Shown here one piece after another: positions 14,325-18,713 of a stretch of DNA of 18,713 bases (positions are counted from its first letter, which is position 1; each line of letters starts with the position of its first letter). The position numbers and the translations under genes are program-made. The notes beneath the pieces are model-generated. The model ran no database searches. It worked only from the letters and a program-made list of their open reading frames with translations, and was not told the DNA's origin. Source of the DNA: Xenorhabdus eapokensis (GTDB lineage Bacteria; Pseudomonadota; Gammaproteobacteria; Enterobacterales; Enterobacteriaceae); contig NZ_MKGQ01000033.1 of the NCBI RefSeq assembly GCF_001908105.1, forward strand, positions 1-18,713. The letters are read 5' to 3'.

Positions 14325-14362
14325 GTGATTCGCTCATACAAAAGTCACGTGGAGACAAAAAT

Positions 14363-15715
14363 ATGTTAAGTATTTTCAAGCCGGCGCCTCATAAGGCTCG
14401 GTTGCCTGCGCAGGAAATAGATCCACTCTATCGTCGCTTGCGCTGGCAAATTTTTATAGGGATCTTTTTCGGATATGCAGCTTACTACCTGGTAAGAAAA
14501 AACTTTGCTCTCGCCATACCTTCCTTGATAGAACAAGGCTTTTCTAAGGGAGATCTTGGCTTTGCCTTGTCAGGAATTTCAATTGCATACGGCTTCTCAA
14601 AATTCATCATGGGTTCCGTTTCCGACCGCTCGAATCCACGTGTTTTCCTGCCTGCGGGTTTGATACTGGCGGCTGTAGTGATGTTGATTATGGGCTTTAT
14701 GCCATGGGCCACTTCCAGCATCGCTATCATGTTTTCTCTGCTGTTCCTCTGCGGCTGGTTCCAGGGCATGGGTTGGCCTCCTTGTGGACGTACTATGGTT
14801 CACTGGTGGTCACAGAAAGAGCGTGGCGGAATTGTTTCTGTCTGGAACTGTGCCCATAACGTTGGCGGAGGCGTACCACCATTACTGTTCATGTTAGGTA
14901 TGGCCTGGTTCAATGACTGGAAGGCCGCGTTTTACATGCCAGCCTTTGCGGCTATCATCGTGGCAGTCATCGTTTTCGCTTTAATGCGCGATACCCCACA
15001 ATCCTGTGGCTTACCAGCCATCGAAGAGTATAAAAACGACTATCCACCCGATTATACGGAAAACAACGAAAAAGAACTGACTGCAAAAGAAATTTTCATG
15101 CAGTACGTTTTGCCGAATAAATTGTTGTGGATGATCGCCATTGCCAACGTATTCGTCTATCTGCTGCGCTACGGTATTCTTGACTGGTCACCCACTTACT
15201 TGAAGGAAGTAAAAGACTTTACCATGGATAAGTCTTCCTGGGCTTACTTCCTGTATGAGTACGCAGGTATTCCAGGTACGCTGCTGTGTGGTTGGATGTC
15301 TGACAAAGTATTTAAAGGCAACCGTGGTGCTACGGGCGTATTCTTCATGACCCTTGTCACCATCGCCACTATCGTATTCTGGCTGAATCCAGAAGGTAAC
15401 CCTGATATTGATATGCTCTGTATGCTGGTTATCGGCTTCCTGATTTACGGGCCGGTGATGCTAATCGGCCTGCATGCTCTGGAATTAGCGCCGAAAAAAG
15501 CGGCAGGAACAGCCGCCGGCTTTACCGGTCTGTTTGGCTATCTGGGTGGTTCAGTTGCGGCCAGTATCATCGTCGGCTATACCGTTGACTATTTCGGTTG
15601 GGACGGCGGCTTTATGGTTATGATCGGCGGTAGCATCCTCTCTGTTATTCTGCTGTTGTTTGTTATGTTAAGCGAAAGCAAACATAAGCAGGAAATTGCT
15701 CGCCAAGGTCAGTGA
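14363..15715 (+). CDS. glpT: Glycerol-3-phosphate/phosphate antiporter GlpT
   Basis: This 450-residue major-facilitator inner-membrane antiporter imports glycerol-3-phosphate in exchange for inorganic phosphate and is also the uptake route for fosfomycin (family knowledge). The substrate-binding residues known from E. coli GlpT occur at identical positions: Arg45 (YYLVRKNFA), His165 (NCAHNVGGG) and Arg269 ([11 protein letters not shown]). The MFS loop motif [10 protein letters not shown], near 84-93, is present. Twelve hydrophobic spans are evident, split by a hydrophilic central loop at about 210-245. Length matches E. coli (452). GGAG lies 9 nt before the ATG. It is probably controlled by CRP from the site at 14124, and partners with the downstream glpQ. 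Confidence 0.97.
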   Translation: MLSIFKPAPHKARLPAQEIDPLYRRLRWQIFIGIFFGYAAYYLVRKNFALAIPSLIEQGFSKGDLGFALSGISIAYGFSKFIMGSVSDRSNPRVFLPAGLILAAVVMLIMGFMPWATSSIAIMFSLLFLCGWFQGMGWPPCGRTMVHWWSQKERGGIVSVWNCAHNVGGGVPPLLFMLGMAWFNDWKAAFYMPAFAAIIVAVIVFALMRDTPQSCGLPAIEEYKNDYPPDYTENNEKELTAKEIFMQYVLPNKLLWMIAIANVFVYLLRYGILDWSPTYLKEVKDFTMDKSSWAYFLYEYAGIPGTLLCGWMSDKVFKGNRGATGVFFMTLVTIATIVFWLNPEGNPDIDMLCMLVIGFLIYGPVMLIGLHALELAPKKAAGTAAGFTGLFGYLGGSVAASIIVGYTVDYFGWDGGFMVMIGGSILSVILLLFVMLSESKHKQEIARQGQ

Positions 15716-15748
15716 TATAACGGAAAGACACTGATTAATAACCCGACC

Positions 15749-15781
15749 AATCGCAGTACAACTTTATTGTACTGCGATTTC
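15749..15781 (+). terminator. Strong hairpin between glpT and glpQ
   Basis: A perfect 13-bp stem (15749-15761 with 15767-15779) and a 5-nt loop stand 33 bp past the glpT stop. Only three T residues follow, so it may be an intrinsic terminator or an mRNA-stabilising end. It would uncouple glpT from glpQ transcription wholly or partly. Confidence 0.65.
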
Positions 15782-16159
15782 GTGATTATAAGACAATGAA
15801 GTAGATATGCATCGTTAAATACGTCGCTTACTTTTACTTATGCAGATCTTCTTTATATCCATATTGTATTAATAATCTTTTGCTTTAATACTTGCAAAAC
15901 GTTCAATCGGAATCACAAGAATTACTGGTATATTAAGATGATGATGCAATCCCTATTTTATACGCGCCGTTCTCATATTACGTAAGCTAATGTTTTTCTA
16001 ATAGTTCCTTTATTAGGAATAAAAAACCATTCTATATTATGATATTGTTCATTTAATAACAATTATCCTATTTTATTGACTACTGACGAACAATCAGTAA
16101 AACAATAAATAACATCATTTTTTGTTTAAGATTTTTATTAGCATAAATGGAGAACCTCA
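15782..16159 (+). promoter_or_regulatory. glpQ upstream region with a possible promoter and GlpR-like operator
   Basis: 378 bp of AT-rich non-coding DNA lie between glpT and glpQ. ATTGTTCATT/TAATAACAAT (16044-16063) forms an imperfect dyad (7 of 10 positions) that loosely resembles GlpR operators. TTGACT (16076-16081) with TAAAAC 16 bp later (16098-16103) is a possible sigma-70 promoter about 57 bp before glpQ. ACTGA/TCAGT form a short inverted repeat inside the spacer. I see no gene here. Confidence 0.4.
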
Positions 16160-17236
16160 ATGCAGACCCCTATTAAAGCAATTATGGCCGGTATTCTGTT
16201 AGCATCATCCATGTCAGGCATTGCACATGCAGCAGATAAGATCGTTATCGCCCATCGTGGCGCGAGTGGTTATTTGCCTGAACATACATTACCCGCCAAA
16301 GCAATGGCTTATGCACAAGGTGCGGATTATCTTGAGCAAGATCTGGTTATGACCAAAGATGACCAGCTTATTGTACTGCACGATCACTATCTTGATCGCG
16401 TAACGGATGTCGCAGAACGTTTTCCAGACCGCGCCCGCGCTGACGGTCGCTATTATGCCATCGACTTTACCCTGCCAGAAATTAAGTCACTGAAATTTAC
16501 TGAAGGTTTTGATATCAAGGATGGCAAAAAAGTCCAAAGCTATTCTGGACGTTTCCCAATGGGTAAATCCGATTTCCGCATCCATACTTTTCAGGAAGAG
16601 CTTGAGTTTATCCAAGGCTTGAATAAATCCACGGGCAAAGACATTGGTATTTATCCTGAAATCAAGGCACCGTGGTTCCATCGTCAGGAAGGCAAAGATA
16701 TTACCAGCAAGGTGCTGGAAGTTCTGAAACAGTATGGCTACACCAAAAAGAGCGATAAAGTTTATCTGCAATGTTTTGATGCTAATGAACTCAAACGCAT
16801 CAAAAATGAGTTGGAGCCGAAACTGGGAATGGATCTGAAACTGATTCAGCTTATTGCTTACACCGACTGGAAGGAAACTTACGAACAAAAGTCAGATGGT
16901 ACATGGCAGAATTATAGCTATGACTGGATGTTTAAACCTGGCGCGATGAAAGAAGTAGCAAAATATGCTGATGGCATTGGCCCTGATTACCATATGCTTA
17001 TCGCCAGTGATTCTACGCCAGGCAACATTAAATTAACTGGCCTGGTAAAAGAGGCTCATGCCAGTCATCTGGCGGTGCACCCGTATACCATTCGTATCGA
17101 CCAATTGCCAAAATATGCCACCAGCGGCAACCAATTGTTTGATATCGTTTTCGACAAGGCTAATGTCGATGGTGCATTCACCGATTTCCCTGATTTGGCA
17201 GTGAAGTTCCTGAGAAAACATCATGAACATCAATAA
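16160..17236 (+). CDS. glpQ: Periplasmic glycerophosphodiester phosphodiesterase GlpQ
   Basis: GlpQ hydrolyses glycerophosphodiesters (deacylated phospholipid head groups) to glycerol-3-phosphate and an alcohol in the periplasm, supplying GlpT. The 358-residue precursor (also 358 in E. coli) has a signal peptide with a hydrophobic core at about 7-20 and a likely cleavage after AHA at residue 24. The GDPD catalytic site is clear: AHRGASGYLPEHT with His32 and Arg33, then LEQDLVMTKD with Glu59 and Asp61, and VLHDHYLDR with His74. GGAG precedes the ATG at 7-8 nt. In E. coli glpQ follows glpT closely; here 444 bp separate them, so it may be independently expressed. Confidence 0.96.
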   Translation: MQTPIKAIMAGILLASSMSGIAHAADKIVIAHRGASGYLPEHTLPAKAMAYAQGADYLEQDLVMTKDDQLIVLHDHYLDRVTDVAERFPDRARADGRYYAIDFTLPEIKSLKFTEGFDIKDGKKVQSYSGRFPMGKSDFRIHTFQEELEFIQGLNKSTGKDIGIYPEIKAPWFHRQEGKDITSKVLEVLKQYGYTKKSDKVYLQCFDANELKRIKNELEPKLGMDLKLIQLIAYTDWKETYEQKSDGTWQNYSYDWMFKPGAMKEVAKYADGIGPDYHMLIASDSTPGNIKLTGLVKEAHASHLAVHPYTIRIDQLPKYATSGNQLFDIVFDKANVDGAFTDFPDLAVKFLRKHHEHQ

Positions 17237-17264
17237 TCAGTGTAAATAGCGTAGAAAAACAGAA

Positions 17265-17283
17265 GGGCAGTCCTGGACTGCCC
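17265..17283. terminator. Hairpin between convergent glpQ and epmA
   Basis: GGGCAGT (17265-17271) pairs with ACTGCCC (17277-17283) across a 5-nt loop. On the minus strand it is followed by TTCTGTTTTTC, a fair T-tract, so it best fits an epmA terminator. It also lies 28 bp past the glpQ stop and may act in both directions. Confidence 0.6.
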
Positions 17284-17315
17284 CAATAAATAATTGCATC
17301 AGGTAAATGATTTTG

Positions 17316-18293
17316 TTAAGAGATCCCCACAGGAAAAGCGATAACCTCACTAATCCGTTCAGCACCCAATGCCAGCATAATCAAACGCTCCACCCCTAAT
17401 GCGACGCCTGCACAATCAGGCATTCCGTGAGCAAGAGCAGCAAGCAGGTATTCATCAATCGGTTGCACCGGCAAGCCCATCTCTTCCCGCTTACGGTTAT
17501 CCTGTTCGAAACGAAGACGTTGTTCATTGCTATCGGTCAGTTCACGAAAGCCATTCGCCAACTCCATGCCTTTAAAATAGACTTCAAAACGCTCCGCAAC
17601 ACGGTGATCTTCCTTGCTGATTTCTGCCAATGCCGCTTGAGAGGCTGGGAAATGGTAGATAAACGTTGGTTTTTCAATACCAATCTGAGTTTCTATGCCC
17701 ATAACAAAAAGTAGTTGCAATAAGGTATCCCGATCTTCTTCCTGATCAGCGATATTACTAAGATCGAGTTTCGCCGCCACTTCACGCAATTTTTCTTTAC
17801 TTGCAGTCAGGGGATCAATATCCAGATATCGCATAAAAGCCTGTTGGTAAGAAAGTGATTCAGCACTTTCACAATCCAGGATCTGTTGCAAAAGATCATC
17901 GACTTCATTCATCAGGCGATACATGTCGTAGTGCGGACGATACCATTCCAGCATGGTGAACTCTGGATTATGATGACGGCCCGCTTCCTCATTGCGGAAA
18001 CTTTTTCCCATCTGATAAATAGAACCGCTGCCGGCTGCCAGCAAACGCTTCATGTGGTATTCAGGGCTGGTCATCAGGTACAGAGTCAAGCCATTTGCCG
18101 CTCCTGGCCCAACGAACTGGGTTCGGAAAGGGACTAGATGAACGTCGGTGACAGTCGCCTGACTCATGGCAGGTGTTTCAACTTCCAACACCCCACGATC
18201 TGCGAAAAAGCGCCGTATTCCTGCTAAAATCTCTGCCCTTTTCAATAAGTTGGCGATAGGGGCACTTGGCTGCCAATTCGCGTTTTCGTTCAT
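17316..18293 (-). CDS. epmA: Elongation factor P--(R)-beta-lysine ligase EpmA (PoxA/GenX)
   Basis: EpmA is a class II lysyl-tRNA-synthetase-like enzyme lacking the anticodon-binding domain. It attaches beta-lysine (made by EpmB) to a lysine of elongation factor P, which helps ribosomes through polyproline stretches. The 325-residue length equals E. coli EpmA. Class II motif 2 is seen as [26 protein letters not shown] sequence near residues 96-117, and motif 3 as [12 protein letters not shown] near the C-terminus. AGGAA lies just upstream of the ATG. In E. coli the frd operon lies upstream of it; here the upstream side meets an insertion element instead. Confidence 0.96.
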   Translation of the reverse strand: MNENANWQPSAPIANLLKRAEILAGIRRFFADRGVLEVETPAMSQATVTDVHLVPFRTQFVGPGAANGLTLYLMTSPEYHMKRLLAAGSGSIYQMGKSFRNEEAGRHHNPEFTMLEWYRPHYDMYRLMNEVDDLLQQILDCESAESLSYQQAFMRYLDIDPLTASKEKLREVAAKLDLSNIADQEEDRDTLLQLLFVMGIETQIGIEKPTFIYHFPASQAALAEISKEDHRVAERFEVYFKGMELANGFRELTDSNEQRLRFEQDNRKREEMGLPVQPIDEYLLAALAHGMPDCAGVALGVERLIMLALGAERISEVIAFPVGIS

Positions 18294-18326
18294 ATTCCTA
18301 TGACTCCAAAATAAAACAAAACGCGC

Positions 18327-18355
18327 AGTTTACCTTCATCAAGCGTATCAGACAA
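18327..18355 (-). promoter_or_regulatory. Predicted sigma-70 promoter of epmA
   Basis: On the minus strand TTGTCT (18355-18350) and TAAACT (18332-18327) are separated by 17 bp, each 4/6 to consensus, about 34 bp before the epmA ATG. The rest of the 18294-18580 interval is AT-rich and shows no gene. Confidence 0.5.
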
Positions 18356-18582
18356 TTCATTGCCCTCAATTTCTTTATCCCCTTATTCTTTATACACTTA
18401 ATTTTTTCATTTGCGGCTTTGTTAACTCTATTCGTTATCTATTTATATTTAATGATAATCTCTGTAATGTATCTTTTATTGTGACAACCTATAAATTCTT
18501 TAGTTTTTAATGCAACAGGGATTCACCTAATTAATTGAAATTATTTTTAGCCTGTTAATATCTAAATTAGCCTCACACTTTA

Positions 18583-18713
18583 GGGCGTGTTGATGTTTTG
18601 TGAGGGATTATTAAACAGCATGATGATTTGGTATAATTACTTTCGCCAAAAAACAACCAGACCTCACCATCATGCCGCGAACTATGTTAACAGATCTCCA
18701 ATGGAATAAGCTA
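18583..18713 (+). mobile_element. Left end of an IS5-family-like insertion sequence (runs off the right edge)
   Basis: From GGGCGTGTTGATGTTTTGTG (starting near 18583, preceded by TTA) to the window edge the sequence looks like an IS left end with about 90 bp of non-coding lead. It then opens a transposase reading frame. The TTA/TA just outside would fit the short TA-containing target sites of the IS5 family. The exact end and the matching right terminal repeat cannot be checked inside the window. Confidence 0.6.
18672..18713 (+). CDS. Transposase, first 14 codons (partial)
   Basis: The frame MPRTMLTDLQWNKL is open to the window edge. It resembles the N-terminus of IS5-family (IS427/IS1031-like) DDE transposases, which commonly begin MPR.MLSD..W.KL. 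Too little is present to name the element or judge whether it is intact. No good Shine-Dalgarno is seen, which is common for IS transposases. Confidence 0.6.
   Translation, partial: MPRTMLTDLQWNKL

Larger units (their letters stand above)
13384..14362. other. AT-rich intergenic region between the NRPS-like gene and glpT
   Basis: About 980 bp of strongly AT-rich DNA (the 13483-13620 part is almost pure A/T) separate two divergent transcription units. It should hold the promoter of the NRPS-mbtH unit and the glpT promoter/leader. A perfect AT-rich inverted repeat (13946-13953 with 13957-13964) is followed by T-rich sequence. A 63-codon minus-strand frame at 13719-13910 has no Shine-Dalgarno and a composition like the surrounding DNA, so I do not call it a gene. 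Such AT-rich stretches often bind H-NS; that is inference. Confidence 0.6.

Noticed and set aside
18266..18484. 72-codon plus-strand ORF with hydrophobic residues
   Set aside because: It overlaps the epmA start and promoter, lacks a ribosome site, and its hydrophobicity follows from AT-rich DNA.

Overview
The window looks like the chromosome of a Xenorhabdus or Photorhabdus type gammaproteobacterium (Enterobacterales, Morganellaceae). This is inferred from three things: the enterobacterial gene order ftsY-ftsE-ftsX-rpoH diverging from rsmD-DUF1145-zntA-tusA-yhhQ, moderate GC with AT-rich intergenic DNA, and an NRPS-like gene with an MbtH partner set among housekeeping genes. The genus is inferred by recognition, not by any search.

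Layout. Positions 1-251 hold a scrambled remnant of a group II intron on the minus strand, whose 5' end lies just past the rpoH terminator. Positions 319-4791 (minus) are ftsY, ftsE, ftsX and rpoH: the SRP receptor, the FtsEX division ABC complex and the heat-shock sigma factor. FtsY carries an unusually regular, expanded 18-residue repeat. Positions 5019-5920 (plus) are rsmD and a DUF1145 membrane protein, closed by a 15-bp perfect hairpin. Positions 6052-8480 are zntA, with a textbook MerR/ZntR-type promoter and a very histidine-rich N-terminus. tusA (minus) and yhhQ (plus) diverge at 8925/9093. gldA follows at 9960-11060.

Positions 11153-13383 (minus) are a two-gene accessory unit: an NRPS-like adenylation/reductase gene and an overlapping mbtH-like gene. 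The NRPS-like protein has an in-frame internal deletion. Its adenylation domain stops after core motif A5 and runs straight into the middle of a terminal thioester-reductase domain. The second half of the A domain, the carrier domain and the NAD(P)-binding glycine loop are all missing. About 1 kb of AT-rich non-coding DNA follows, with a perfect CRP half-site pair upstream of glpT.

glpT and glpQ (plus) form a glycerol-3-phosphate uptake unit: periplasmic GlpQ releases G3P from glycerophosphodiesters and GlpT imports it in exchange for phosphate. Here they are separated by 444 bp and a strong hairpin. epmA (minus, EF-P lysyl-lysine ligase) follows. The window ends in the left end of an IS5-family-like element with the first 14 codons of a transposase.

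Most of the window is ordinary core genome. I did not find a clearly new biological system. The points most worth a second look are the internally deleted NRPS-like/MbtH pair, the FtsY minisatellite, the intron remnant at the rpoH terminator and the histidine-rich ZntA extension.
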